Shown here one piece after another: positions 1 through 11,538 of a stretch of DNA of 64,000 nt. The DNA is from Turnera subulata (lineage: Eukaryota > Streptophyta > Magnoliopsida > Malpighiales > Passifloraceae): positions 40,906 through 104,905 of the forward strand of contig JAKUCV010002291.1 of NCBI GenBank assembly GCA_028386065.3. The letters run 5' to 3'. The translations under genes and the position numbers were made by a program. Every line of letters begins with the position of its first letter. The first letter of the stretch is position 1. The notes under the pieces are model-generated. The model ran no database searches, was not told the DNA's origin, and worked only from the letters and a program-made list of their open reading frames with translations.

Positions 1-254
1 AGGTTATTTGGCTCGCCTGTAAAAGCCAAATTAGTGGATAGTTTAGAAATCCTAAAGGGAGGACCTTTAGGTAGTGGATGTACTCCTGAGTGGGGAACCA
101 CTATAAATTGCCTGTGTTCTTTGCTTTCCTGCATTCATCTTCGCATTTCATTCAAGTTTTACATTTGGCTTCTGTGACGAGCCAATTCACAGAAAATCAG
201 AAAAAGAGGAAAAGCTAATTCAACCCCCCCTTCTTAGCCTTTTCTAGGCAAACA
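1..254 (+). repeat. 3' part of the 5' LTR (truncated by window edge)
   Basis: This stretch aligns with 9717-9970 with about 14-15 differences. It ends in CA at 253-254, immediately before a primer-binding site. It contains two dyads of the ATTTGGCT/AGCCAAAT type (6-31 and 163-187). Confidence 0.9.
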
Positions 255-256
255 AT

Positions 257-268
257 TGGTAGCGGAGC
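257..268 (+). other. Primer-binding site of the copia element
   Basis: TGGTAGCGGAGC follows the LTR end by two bases. The usual plant initiator-tRNA-Met site is TGGTATCAGAGC, so this is a variant with two changes. The same variant is found in the unrelated gypsy element at 52639 (minus strand). Confidence 0.7.
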
Positions 269-310
269 TGCATTCTCAATCCAGTGGATTAATCTCCAGA
301 GAAAAAGATC

Positions 311-1926
311 ATGGCTTATGAAGGTACAAGTGTCAACAAAGTTCCATACTTTGATAGAGTGAACTTTGACTATTGGAAGTTCAAAATGAAGATTTTCCTT
401 GAAGGAAAATATCTTGAGATGTGGAATATTGTTCAAATCCTTATGCCAGACCTCAACGAGACATGCAATTCTGGTCTAAGGATGAGCTAAGGAGAGCTAA
501 GCTTGATGCACAAGCTAAAAATATACTCCTATGTGGTATAAGTGAAAGTGATTTTCAAAGGGTGCGTTCTTGTGGCACAGCCTTTGAAATCTGAAGGCTT
601 CTTTGTGTCACACATGAAGGAACTAACCAAGTAAAGGAGTCTTGGCTCAATTGTCTAATGAGGGACTATGAGCTCTTCCAAATGGCTGCTGGAGAAACTG
701 TGCAAGAAATGGATACACCCTTCACCATTCTTTGCAATGGTTTAGCTCTACTTGGTAGACCCGTCACTCATAGAGATAAAGTGGCAAAGATCCTTAGATC
801 TCTACCTAAGGAGTGGGAGCCAAAGGTCACAGCTATTGAAAAAGCTCAGAATCTGAACACTCTCACCTATGATGAGCTCATTGGCAAGCTTATTGTTCAT
901 GGTTCTAAACTAGAACCGAAAGAACCAAAGAAGAAAGATTTGGCTCTTAAGGCGGACCAAGAGTCTAGTGAGGAGTACAATGATGCGGATATGGCACTAA
1001 TCACCAGAAAGTTTGTCAAATTTCTTCGAAAGAGAAGGCAAATGAAAGGAAAGGGCTTCCAAGGTGCCAAATCAACTGAACAAAAGAAACACTCACTGGT
1101 GTGTTTTGGCTGCAATCGACCAGGCCATATCAAGTCAGAATGTCCACATCAAAAAGCCAAATCTGATTTTTCAAGGAGCAAAGGGAAGAAAGCTATGTCA
1201 GCATGGGATGATTTGGACTCATCAAGTGACTCTGATTCTGATGAAGCAGTAAATCTATGCTTAATAGCTCGAGAAGATACTGAGGTAAATGATTCCTTTG
1301 ACTACACTTTTGATGAACTTCAAGATGCATTTGAAGAATTGCATGATAAGTATGAGCAAGCACTTAAGAAGAATATCTCATATAAGAAACGTATTGATCT
1401 GCTTGAATTTGATCATGCATCTCATAAAAATGCATATGAGACACTTGAGTGTGCACATGCTGAAAATTTATCTATTTGTGAGTCATTAAAGAAGGAGAAA
1501 CTTGCTGCACAAAATGCGTATAATGACCTTGAGAAAAAGTTAGCTAGTAATTTGAGCAAGTGTGAAATGATGATTCAAAACAATGATGCTCTAAAGGCTG
1601 AAGTAGAAGATCTAAAATGTTTCTTAGAGAAGTTCACAAATGGAAGAGATAGCCTGAATATACTCCTAGGAAAACAAAGGTATTCACTAGATAAAAGTGG
1701 AATAGGCGCTACACATATGGTTTTTAACAAGCCAAATCTTCCAGTTAAATTTGTCAAGGCAGAATCTAGATCACATTATAGACCTAGATATCATGAGCAT
1801 CCTAGGCAGGGACATTATGAGCACTCACATAGACCTGATATCACATGCTATTATTGTGGAAATGTTGGTCATATGATCAGATCTTGCTTTCATAGGAAGA
1901 GAAATACTCATGTTAAATATATTTAG
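311..1926 (+). pseudogene. Copia gag, interrupted
   Basis: Retrotransposon Gag, the structural protein that would form the virus-like particle. The ATG at 311 opens a Gag N-terminus (YFDRVNFDYWKFKMKIFLEG), which is lost by frameshift near 440-460. The main frame resumes and has an in-frame TGA at 592-594, where relatives have a Trp codon. From 658 the frame is open to 1926. It contains two CCHC zinc knuckles, CFGCNRPGHIKSEC and CYYCGNVGHMIRSC, separated by about 230 residues of coiled-coil-rich sequence. Two widely spaced knuckles and a long coiled-coil C-terminus fit Sirevirus Gag. Lesions mean no intact Gag is made. Confidence 0.85.
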
Positions 1927-1998
1927 GTTCCGAAAGGAGCCAAATCTAACCCTGATGGACCCAAGTTTGTTTGGGTACTTAAAACTTGATTATTTGAC

Positions 1999-4900
1999 AG
2001 GATGCAAGGGATGAATGGGTTCTGGATAGTGGGTGTTCAAGACATATGATAGGTGACCCATTAAAATTTACATCCCTTTTCTCAAAACACTGAGGTAATG
2101 TTACATTTGGTGATAGTTCTAAAGGAAAAATTCTCGGTATTGGTAAGATTGGTACTAACCTAACTATTGAGCATATGCTACTTGTTGATAATCTTAAATA
2201 CAACCTGCTTAGTATTAGTCAGCTCTGTGACAAAGGATTCAGAGTTACTTTTGAATCATCTAGATGTCTTGTAAGTAGAGTTGATGATGATAATATCTTA
2301 TTTGATGGAAAAAGGATTGGTAATCTATACTCTATATATGTTTACATGATGTTACTAATCATGAGATTAAGTGCTTTAGTGCAAGAACAAATACTGCAAC
2401 TCTATGGCACAGGAGGCTAGAGCATGCAAATCTTGAACTTGTCTCAAATCTGTCAAAGAAAGATTTGGTCGATGGTCTACCAAAACTGAAGTTTGAGGCA
2501 GAAACCAAATGTCGTGCATGTCAGCTCGGTAAACAAATCAAAAGTTCTTTTAAGCCAAAACATGTGGTATTAACTTCTCGACCTCTTGAACTCTTACATA
2601 TTGATCTTTTTGGTCCAATGAGAACTGTGAGTCTTGGTGGTAAAAAGTATGCATTTGTCATAGTTGACGATTATTCTAGATTCATATGGGTTTTATTTCT
2701 TTCACAAAAAGATCATGCATGTCAAGAATTTGGCTCATTAGCTAGAAAGCTGCAAAATGAAAAAGGGTATAAAATATTTAAAATCAGAAGTGATCATGGA
2801 GGAGAATTTGATAATTCCACCTTCAATCAATTCTGTGAACAAAATGGCATTGAACACACATTTTCGACTCCTATAACACCTCAACAAAATGGGGTTGTGG
2901 AAAGAAAGAATCGAACCTTACAAGAAATGGCTAGAACTATGCTTAATGAGTATAACTTACCTGCCTATTTCTGGGCTGAGGGTTAAATAGAGTCTCTTTG
3001 CGTCAATTAATTGAAAAGACACCTTATGAGATTTGGCACGATAGAAAGCCAAATATTGCATACTTTCGCACATTTGGCTCCAGGTATTACATCCTGAATA
3101 CTAAAGAAAATCTTGATGAGATTCAGGCTATGTCTGATAACGGTATATTCCTTGGTTATTCATTGAGTAGTAAAGCTTATAGGGTATATAACAAAAGAAC
3201 CATGGTTGTTGAAGAGTCCATGCATGTGGTGTTTGATGAGATTAACTTGAATGATTTTAGTGATGATACAGAAATTGAGTATACCCCTGAGAATCAGCCA
3301 CAGGTCATTGCTGAGACAAAACATGAGCGACTGCCTGTTCCAATTGCGGTTCAACAACATTTGGCCTCTCCAGAGCCAAATGTTCAAAATAATGATGTGC
3401 AGCCAAATGTTATGGAATCTGGTTCAAACTCACAGCTGAGAAACTTAGATGTTCAAGTACCCAGAGGATATTCAACTGAGGTCATATTAGGTGATCCTAG
3501 AAGAGGAGTAACCACAATATCCAGATTACAAAATATCAAAACACATCTTGCATTCTTTTCTCTAATTGAGCCTAAAAATGCCAATGAAGCCATACTTGAT
3601 GAAAACTGGGTATTAGCTATGCAAGAAGAGCTTAATCAGTTCGAGAGGAACAATGTGTGGGAGCTTGTTGCAAGGCCAAAAGACCATCTTGTCATTGGAA
3701 CAAAATGGGTCTTTAGAAACAAGCTTGATGAATCAGGAACTGTGGTAAGAAACAAAGCTCGATTGGTTGCACAAGGGTACAATCAAGAAGAATGTATTGA
3801 TTATGATGAGATCGTTGCACCAGTAGCTAGACTTGAATCCATTCGTATGTTGCTTGCATTTGCATCATTTAAATCTTTCAAACTCTATCAAATGGATGTC
3901 AAGAGTACTTTTCTAAATGGATATATCATTGAAGAAGTATATGTAGAACAACCTCCAGAATTTGAAAACCATGAGCATCCACAACATGTTTTCAAGTTGA
4001 AAAAGGCATTATATGGTCTTAAACAAACACCTAGGGCTTGGTATGATAGATTAAGCTCATATCTGATTTCACAATGCTTTACAAGAGGAAAGGTAGATTC
4101 AACTTTATTTGTGGAATCAAACAAAGATGATATCATTATTGTGCAAATATATGTTGATGACATTCTATTTGGTGCTACTAATGAATCTCTTTGTCAAGAG
4201 TTTGAAAAGCTTATGCACAGCGAGTTTGAAATGAGCATGATGGGAGAATTAAATTTCTTCCTGGGGTTTCAAGTCAAGCAACTCATTGGTGGGATATTTC
4301 TTAACCAAGCAAAGTACACACGAGAGCTGCTAAAAAGATTTGGCTTGCCAGAAGCCAAAACTAGTCCGACACCAATGAGCACTAGCACCAAACTTAACAA
4401 GGATGAGAATGGTAAGGATGTTGATGTAAAATTTTACAGAGGCATGATAGGTAGTCTTCTTTACCTTACAGCTACAAGACCAGACATTATGTCTAGTGTT
4501 TACTTGTGTGCTAGATTTCAATCATGCCCAAAAGAATCTCATCTTAAAGCTATCAAGCGTGTCTTCAAGTACTTAAAAGGAACATCATCTTTAGTACAAG
4601 TGGTACTTGTCAATTACTTGGACAATCACTTGTATCTTGGTCAAGTAAAAAGCAAAATTCAGTTGCTACTTCCACAACCGAGGCTGAATATGTAGCTGCT
4701 GGTGCATGCAGTGCACAAGTGTTATGGATGAAACAAACACTTGTTGATTATGGACTAACTTTCAAGTGTGTTCCTTTCTTTTGTGATAGCTCAAGTGCCA
4801 TCAATCTAACTAAGAATTCGGTGCAACACTCTCGAACCAAACATATTGAAGTGAGACATCATTTTGTTTGAGACCATGTGTTGAAGAAGGATGTGGCCAT

Positions 4901-5010
4901 TGATTTTGTGAGAACTGAAAATCAACTGGCTGATATCTTTACCAAACCATTGAGGGAAGATCAGTTCACCAAAATCAGACTCGAGCTTGGTATTTGCAAT
5001 ATATCATAAG
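1999..5010 (+). pseudogene. Copia pol: protease, integrase, reverse transcriptase, RNase H (broken)
   Basis: The protease motif LDSGCSRHM is encoded just after 2010. Integrase follows, with CRACQLGKQ at the end of its zinc domain and the catalytic D-D-E residues in HIDLFGP, IRSDHGGEF and VVERKNRTL. Reverse transcriptase shows the copia start (FKLYQMDVKSTFLNG) and the active site IYVDDILFG. RNase H is damaged: around 4590-4680 the sequence jumps from the RT connection region to WSSKKQNSVA-type sequence, so the stretch with its catalytic acidic residues is missing. Frameshifts or stops occur near 2090, 2340-2400, 2986 and 4640, and a TGA lies at 4869-4871. Pol is therefore non-functional. Confidence 0.88.
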
Positions 5011-5502
5011 TATTTTGATTTGGCTCCACATTTGGTTTTTATGTGTTCATGCATATCATAACATATTGCACACATATGCACTTAGAATGTATACAATTGT
5101 CACAGATTTCACACCTGCACTAAGCATATGAGCATATGAGGACACATAGTGACTGTCATCAATTCATCAAAGGCATCAAGGAGAAAAAGCTGTAGTATTT
5201 GGTTCATGGACGAGCCAAAACCTATTATCCAGTGGACAAAAGGAAGCGGTTAATGAAAAGAAAAAAGAGGGTGCAAAGTCAACTAGACAACATCTGAGGC
5301 AACGGCTATATGTGGTGTCCCACATCTGTCAAAAATGGAAAAGGAATAACTGAAAAGCAAAGTGGTCCATCGATGGAAGTTGGATAAGCTCTCTCTTTAA
5401 AACCCGTGACTACTCTCTCTCACCATTACCCACCTAGTCTTCAACTTCCTTTTCAGTTTTTCTCTGAAACACAAACACTTCAAACCCTAAAACACTTGCC
5501 AT

Positions 5503-8136
5503 TATGAGAACCAACAAAGGGAAAAATCTCAAAGAGACCACTGAAACCCCCAGCACCATTAAAAGGAAGAACCAAGGTTGCTGCTGCAAAACCAGTCTTC
5601 AAGAAGGCCTCGACACTTGAAAAGAAAAAAGGCAAGGAAAAAGAAGAGAAGGCGAGCCCTGATCTCACTTCACCTGAAAGAGAGGCGGCTGTTCAAATTG
5701 AGAAACTCAAACTTGGGACTCAGACCCAAGAAGCCATGGTGCCTCCAGAAGAAGAATCCGATTTCAAGGTGCATGCATTCAACCTTGAGGAAGCATTACT
5801 AGGAAACATCTTTGAAATGGGTATTTTAATCTCTGAACCTTTTAGTTTTCGAGTCTAAAGTTCTGGAGAGGTGTATGTTGCTAATAAAACACTGGTAGGA
5901 TCGATTGAGACACAATCTGATGCTAGGAAAGCAGTAGTCAATAGTACTGTCATGACTATTGAAAAATCTATTGATAAAGCTGATTGTGTTGGTGAGGGTT
6001 CTGGTTTGGCAAAGGCCAAATCTGATTATGATATAGAGAAGATGGCTGAATCGAGTGAAAAGGTTAAGCCTTTGGATGTTGATGAGGGTTCTGGCTCATC
6101 AAAAGCTAAAACCTATTTGCTTGCTGCTTTTGTCAGGTCACTTGTACCTCCTCCGGGAAAGGATGCAGAAGAATTCTATGAGGAGAAGATGAAGGAACTG
6201 GGTGGTGCCCTGGTTCATATGAAGAACACTGAAGAAGAAGATTTGGCTATAGTACGAGCCAAATCCAGTACTCCTGCAGAAGGACAACACTTGGCTGATG
6301 AAGAAGCCAAATCCGGAGAACAGAAGAAGATAGATGAAACGGAGAAGAGCAAGACTGCTGAGATTGTTGATGAAATCCCAACAGGGATTCCCATTTCAGA
6401 AGAAGACAAGGATGCAACAGATGATCTGGTACATGTTGATGAAATTACAAAAGAAGTGGCCAAACAGGTTGATGAAGAGGAGAATGAAGATTTGGTCCAG
6501 TTTGTTGAAAAGGTCAAATCTGTTGAGCATGGTCCAGTTTGTTGAAAAGGTCAAATCTGTTGAGCAAAGGCCAAAAGATTACCTGATTGGAGAAAATAAT
6601 GAGAGCTTGCTGTCAGAAGGAGATTTGGCTCAACCCGAGACCAAATCTGCCACAGAGATGGTTAACCCAAGCATTGAACCAGAGGCAGAAAGTTGCACGA
6701 CAAAATCTGATATGCCAAGGCCGAAGATGCCAAAACATTTGGCTCATACTCCAACCACTCAAGCCTCTCGTGCTAGACATGTCAGACCAAGCACTCGTGT
6801 GAAGAAAGTGTTTGGAAAAGGAGGAAAGAAGCTTGGAGAAAAGGTTGTGGAGGTGGATTCTAAAGATGATGAGATCCACAATGAGGACTCAACTGTTCAT
6901 GATGATTCCAAGAAGAAGAAGCGAGTTGATGAAGAGCAAGAGAGCTCAGGAGCCAAGGAAAGTGATGGCGAACCAAATGACAGTGAGAAAGTAGAGAGTT
7001 CTGATGATGGCAATGAAAGCGAGAAGGAATCAGAGAAAAAAGAAGATGAGGATAACAATGAAGAAGATGAGGATAAAGATGAGGATGATGATGCAGAGCC
7101 TGACAAGGCTGATGAAGAAGATGAAGAAAAGGATGAGGAGTCCGAGAAAGAAGAAAAAATTACTCCAGCATCAGCCAAAAGAAAGTTGAAGAATCTGTCG
7201 AAGTCTGGTTTTAAGAAAAGGGCTAAAAAGAAGTACTTTACTCATACTCCAACCTATACAATGGAGCTTGATGATTTTGAAGCCATTGGAGTAACAAAAT
7301 TGTTGAAGGATGCTACTCTTGAGAATTTAGCCATTTTGAAGGTATAAGGCTATGAGGTTCTCATGAAGGACTTCTATGACAATACGACTGTTGAGTATGG
7401 AAATACGGGGCTAGTTGAGTGCATCAAGACAACAATCAAAAGTAAGAAGATCAAAGTGACAACCGAGTTAATCTGTGAAGTGCTGAAGATCAAGCTAGGG
7501 AAGATTAGATTCTATGATTCAGCATCCGGGACTCAAATTAACATTCTCAAAACTCCATGTCACTCCAAGCAGAACCAGATTCTCTTCAATAGCTTTGAGT
7601 CTGGAAATTACAACAGTTTGAAACCAAGAGACAGAGCTCTGATGTATACATTGAGTCGGGTTATCATGCCTAGGAAGAATTCTCGGACAATGATCAAGAA
7701 ACTTGATCAATGGATACTGTCGTGCCTCATCAAGAAGTCCTTTATATGTTTCGATACACTTATCCTTCATCACATGGCTCTTTACAAAGAGCATTCTCAT
7801 GGCTCTCTTATCACAGTTCTAGCCAAGAAATTGAAGATTACTCCCACTCTTGCTAATAAGCCAATTGTTCTCAAGAAGAACAATTCAGATACTTTGGCTA
7901 AAATGTCTATCAAGCCAAATCCTGCTGGTGAATACTCTGTGACCAAATCTGCTGGAAAGGGTTTGAAAATTGGTGATGTGTCAGAGCAAGTGACTACTCT
8001 CAAGGGAGAGATCAGTGAGCTAAAAGATGAAGTGAGCTCTATCTGTAGCCAAATGAAGAAGACTCAGAAGAAGATCTTTGAAAAGCTCAACCAAATATCT
8101 GCAGCCCTCTCTAAAGATGCTTCTGATGATGAATGA
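5503..8136 (+). pseudogene. Third ORF of the Sirevirus-like element (acidic, coiled-coil; broken)
   Basis: This lies between pol and the 3' LTR, where Sireviruses may carry an extra ORF sometimes called env-like; I see no signal peptide or membrane span, so 'envelope' is not supported here. Starting at the ATG at 5503, it has a Lys/Glu-rich N-terminus, a long Ser/Glu/Asp acidic middle (about 6870-7190), and a C-terminal domain (7250-7900) that faintly resembles the plant-transposon-protein domain of such ORFs, ending in a coiled coil (VTTLKGEISELKDEVSSI). It is broken by a frameshift near 5563, a TAA at 5856-5858, the 37-bp duplication at 6493-6566, and a TAA at 7345-7347. Frames resume directly after each stop, so the ancestral ORF was continuous. 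Function unknown. Confidence 0.7.
6493..6566 (+). repeat. 37-bp tandem duplication inside the third ORF
   Basis: A unit beginning TGGTCCAGTTTGTTGAAAAG occurs at 6493 and again at 6530, a period of 37 bases with near-exact copies. Both copies encode VQFVEKVKSVE, but because 37 is not a multiple of three the second is in another frame. The upstream frame stops at 6543-6545 just inside the second copy. Confidence 0.92.
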
Positions 8137-8903
8137 TGCTCCAACAGATCTGATGCTTTAGGTCATGCATTGCATTCTCCATAAGTACTCTTTTTATCCA
8201 TTTTGCATAAGTACTTTATTCCTACTGCTCATGTTTGGTCTGTAAGTCGAATATTTGGCTTTACTTTTGGATATTTCGTTTTTTTTTTTAATTATGCTAT
8301 CTATTATCTCCTTGGATCTTATTTGTTTTTGTTGATGTCAAAAGGGGGAGATAAATGTTGTTGTTTGATTGATTGTTTGATTGATATTTGTTCTACTGCT
8401 GCTGCGATATATTGTGTATGTAATTTTTATGCAGGGAACAAATATTTGGCTCTGTGAAACAGCCAATTGTAGATGAGCTTATAATGTTGATAGATTTGGC
8501 CGATGTGAAAGCCAAATAAATTACTGCAGGAAATACTTATGCTTATAATGTTGTTAATCGATGATATATTTGGCTGATAGTTAAGCCAAATGTTATATTG
8601 AGAATTTCTTTGCAGGGATACTACTATGAAATTTGTGTATGAAATCATACAAGAGAAACTTGTATACTATGCTCTTATGCAGGGGGAGTTATTGGCTAAA
8701 AACCTTTAGCATTTTTAGTATACGATGCATATACGCAGGGGGAGCATTTGGCTGAAAAATCGAGCCAAATGAATGCGTTAAAATTTTCTCGAATTATGCT
8801 TTAAAACAGGGGGAGTTTTTGCTTATCCGGTTAAATTATTTCTGACCACTATTTTAAATGGGAAAATGGACAACATATTTGTCATCATCAAAAAGGGGGA
8901 GAT
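8137..8903 (+). other. Non-coding 3' tract of the copia element with repeated polypurine motifs and dyads
   Basis: No ORF with recognisable content. GCAGG(G)/CAGGGGGAG-type purine tracts occur at about 8341-8351, 8431, 8526, 8613, 8680-8688, 8734-8744, 8807-8815, and finally 8891-8903 directly at the LTR. Between them lie dyads at 8444-8468, 8494-8517, 8568-8591 and 8745-8771. Multiple polypurine tracts upstream of the 3' LTR are a known Sirevirus trait. Confidence 0.8.
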
Positions 8904-9970
8904 TGTTAGCCTAAACATGTCTTAAGTGCTTTATTAAGTAATTAATTAAGATTAATCTTGTTTAGTATATTTTTGATGATTATTCAATGGTTATATTATT
9001 ATTTTGATGATTAACAAACAGTGTGGAAAGCCCTTGTGTGTTTTAAGCATTTGCAGAAAATTTGGTTTCTGGCAGAAACCAAATACCATGAAGGTTTGAC
9101 TTCAGCGTGGCTTTTCCGTCGAACCAAAATGTCACTGTTTGGGCAGTTGGAGAAGTGGTCCCGAAATGTAGTTGAATTTTGTGCAATTAAAGCAACGGAT
9201 GCACTTGGCCTCCAAGAGTCAACTAACAGTCAAAAAAGTGGTCCTCACACCCTCTTTCATGCCATCAAAGAGCTGGTGGTCCTCATTTCCATTTTTGGAG
9301 AAAATTTTGAAGATTGAAGAATAATTTCTGCCCAAGTAATTACCAGTTATGGTTCAGCCAACAGCCAAATGTTGATAGTTCTTAAATGAAGAAAGAAGTC
9401 AATTTGTACGCCACCTGGAAGCAATCTAGCCGTTGGAAGATACTCCTCCCCATCCTTAGAATCTATAAATAGAGGACTGAAGTCTCACAGCAAATTAACC
9501 TAGCTATTCAAGAGATTCTAAGTTGAGAAAAGAGTTTACATTGAGAGATATTCTTTGCGCTTAATTCGTGTAACTTATTGAGTGAGTCACTCTTGAAGCT
9601 TTGCCTTGGGAAAGGTTGTAATCAGCAGGATTAGGGAATAATCTTGTTGGGTAGACAAAGCTAAGTTCAGCTTTGGGTTAGGTTTAGCAAGTTTAGCCCG
9701 TAAAAACTTGTGTACCAGAGGTTATTTGGCTCGCCTCTAAAAGCCAAATTAGTGGATAGTTTAGAAATCCTAAAGGGGCGACCTTTAGGTAGTGGATGTA
9801 CTCCTGAGTGGGGAACCACTATAAATTGCCTGTGTTTTTGCTTTCCTGCATTCATCTTTGCATTTCATTCAAGTTTCACATTTGGCTTCTATGTCGAGCC
9901 AAATCACAGAAAATCAGAAAAAGAGGAAAGGCTAACTCAACACCCCTTCTTAGCCTTTTCTGGGCCAACA
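8904..9970 (+). repeat. 3' LTR of the copia element
   Basis: Starts TGTTAGCC directly after the polypurine tract and ends CCAACA, giving near-complementary TG...CA ends. A TATA box (TATAAATAG) lies at 9464-9472, so transcription would start about 25-30 bases further on. It contains an 11-bp-arm hairpin at 9060-9084 and perfect 8-bp dyads at 9724-9749 and 9880-9904. Length 1067 bp. Confidence 0.92.
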
Positions 9971-10344
9971 AGCAATACTCCAAATCCAGATTCATGGTTT
10001 CATTCATAATCTGCTCTAAACTTTTTGAAACTGTGACAGGCCCAATTCTTTTGGGCAAGCCCATTCTTATCTGTTAGGTTAGGTCTAGGTTAGGGTCCAT
10101 TAAGGATTTTTGGGTTCAATTTTGGGATCTGTACCCGCTTTCGGTTCTATCATCTAGTGGCATGAGACCCTGTCAGCCCAAACCTCTAGCAGTCGGTGCT
10201 AGATTTATTATGTACTCTTCCATTCTTGAATGTAAGAAATTTTAAGGATTTTGGTAGACTTCTTATTTGATATGGGGTAATGTGCACCCGCCACCATCTC
10301 CACTATTTTTATTGATAACTCAACCTTAGACATACTTTGGACGA
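9971..10344. other. Spacer between two LTR elements; no gene seen
   Basis: I find no convincing coding or RNA feature. A degenerate TTAGG-rich patch at about 10072-10096 is too short and irregular to be an interstitial telomere array. The last five bases, GACGA (10340-10344), are the left copy of the next element's target duplication. Confidence 0.6.
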
Positions 10345-10558
10345 TGTTACAATCTGATGATCGTAACCGAAAAACAAGAAAGAAAAATAAAGAAAAGAAA
10401 GAAAAGTAAATCTCTCAACCAATAGGTCTAAGAGCCAAATTCTATTATTTGTCAAAACATGAGGAATACACTTGCATGACACCCTTTTATACAAGGACTA
10501 TAACAAACGACAACACACACACACTAATCCTGGATACAACTACTAGTCAAACCTAACA
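10345..10558 (-). repeat. 3' LTR of the non-autonomous element
   Basis: Direct repeat of 13468-13681. It has a TATA-like TATAAAAGG on the minus strand at about 10493-10501. The polypurine tract lies just outside, at 10559-10571. Confidence 0.92.
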
Positions 10559-11538
10559 ATACTCCCTCCTTAACAATCTTGTCCCTAAGATTGACTCAAA
10601 TGAAGGCTCAAGGAAAAGAAAAGTACAGCTGACTCGAATGTAAAAACAAGTTTACACAAATATGCTGCAGCTAGTGCTAAAAACACCAAACCAGAAAAAC
10701 TATTGCATTGGTGGCTCCATCTTGCAATTGTAATGAGTGTTGCAGTGCAAATGTCACTGCAAATGAAAAATCTCCAATCAGCTTGTATTGCTCCAAAAGT
10801 TATTTGCATCATCAACAACCCCACTGGAAAAAAAACACTCAAACACTCTCCATGTTTGCTCCATGCAACCATTCAAGTTTTGCAGCAACCAAGGATCAGT
10901 ATTTTTTTTATGCACATGAGCAGCTAGACAATCATCTTATTGCATTTGAAAACTTCCAGCAATCACACAATTCTATATCTCAATAGCTTTATCTCCTCCT
11001 GGATGTAATTCTGCAACTCTTTACAAATTATTCCATTGCCAAGCTTGCCTTTCTTCTCTATGTGGAAATTCATTATCCTCTCCTCAAATTATTTCAAGTT
11101 AGCTTCTGCATTAAATCCAACTAAAACATCACCATTCACTACATGAATCACTGCTCCATTTGTTGCTGCATTGTAATCCAATATTTTTAACAACATGATC
11201 TTACAAGATACAGAGGCGCAATGTGCTTCTAAACATACCCAATTTGTGAACTCATTGATTTGATCTTCAAGAACTGGTTCAACTTGATGTTGCAAAATTA
11301 TGACAAGCATATCTTCCCCTTCTTTTTGCATAGGTATCTCCTGCTTCTCCAAGCATTTCATGTCAACCTTCATATCAAAGAGCTCTCTTCAATAGACGGC
11401 AAAAATAAGCTTTTGAATAGAACCTGAATAGGTACCCAACCATGATCCACCCGGATAAAAAACCAGACAATTTAAGCAATGTTCAAGCCACTGTAGTGAA
11501 ACATTCTCAAGTAATAACCCTGAAAACCAACATAACTC

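Larger units (their letters stand above)
1..9970 (+). mobile_element. Sirevirus-like Ty1/copia LTR retrotransposon, decayed, 5' end outside window
   Basis: The first 254 bases match the last 254 bases of a second LTR that ends at 9970, so this is one element whose 5' LTR is cut by the window start. Between the LTRs lie, in order, gag, protease-integrase-RT-RNase H (copia order), a third ORF of about 2.6 kb and a non-coding tract with repeated polypurine motifs. A third ORF downstream of pol and multiple polypurine tracts are known hallmarks of the Sirevirus (SIRE/Maximus) lineage. All coding parts carry stops or frameshifts, so it cannot be autonomous. The two LTR ends differ at roughly 5-6 percent of positions by eye. 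The target-site duplication cannot be tested because the left flank is outside the window. Confidence 0.9.

Noticed and set aside
6003..6650. Protein repeat DLA-x(3)-AKS in the third ORF of the copia element
   Set aside because: The same nucleotide dyad occurs in non-coding parts and in other frames in pol, so the peptide repeat is better explained as a by-product of a nucleic-acid motif.
6897..7178. Ser-rich ORF on the minus strand
   Set aside because: It is the antisense shadow of the Glu/Asp-rich stretch of the third ORF (GAA/GAT codons read backwards as TTC/ATC/TCA).
5503..8136. Retroviral-type envelope gene
   Set aside because: No signal peptide, transmembrane span or glycoprotein-like cysteine pattern is visible; position alone does not justify the name.
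10072..10096. Telomere-like TTAGG-rich patch
   Set aside because: Only three irregular units; not the TTTAGGG plant repeat and too short to be an interstitial telomere.
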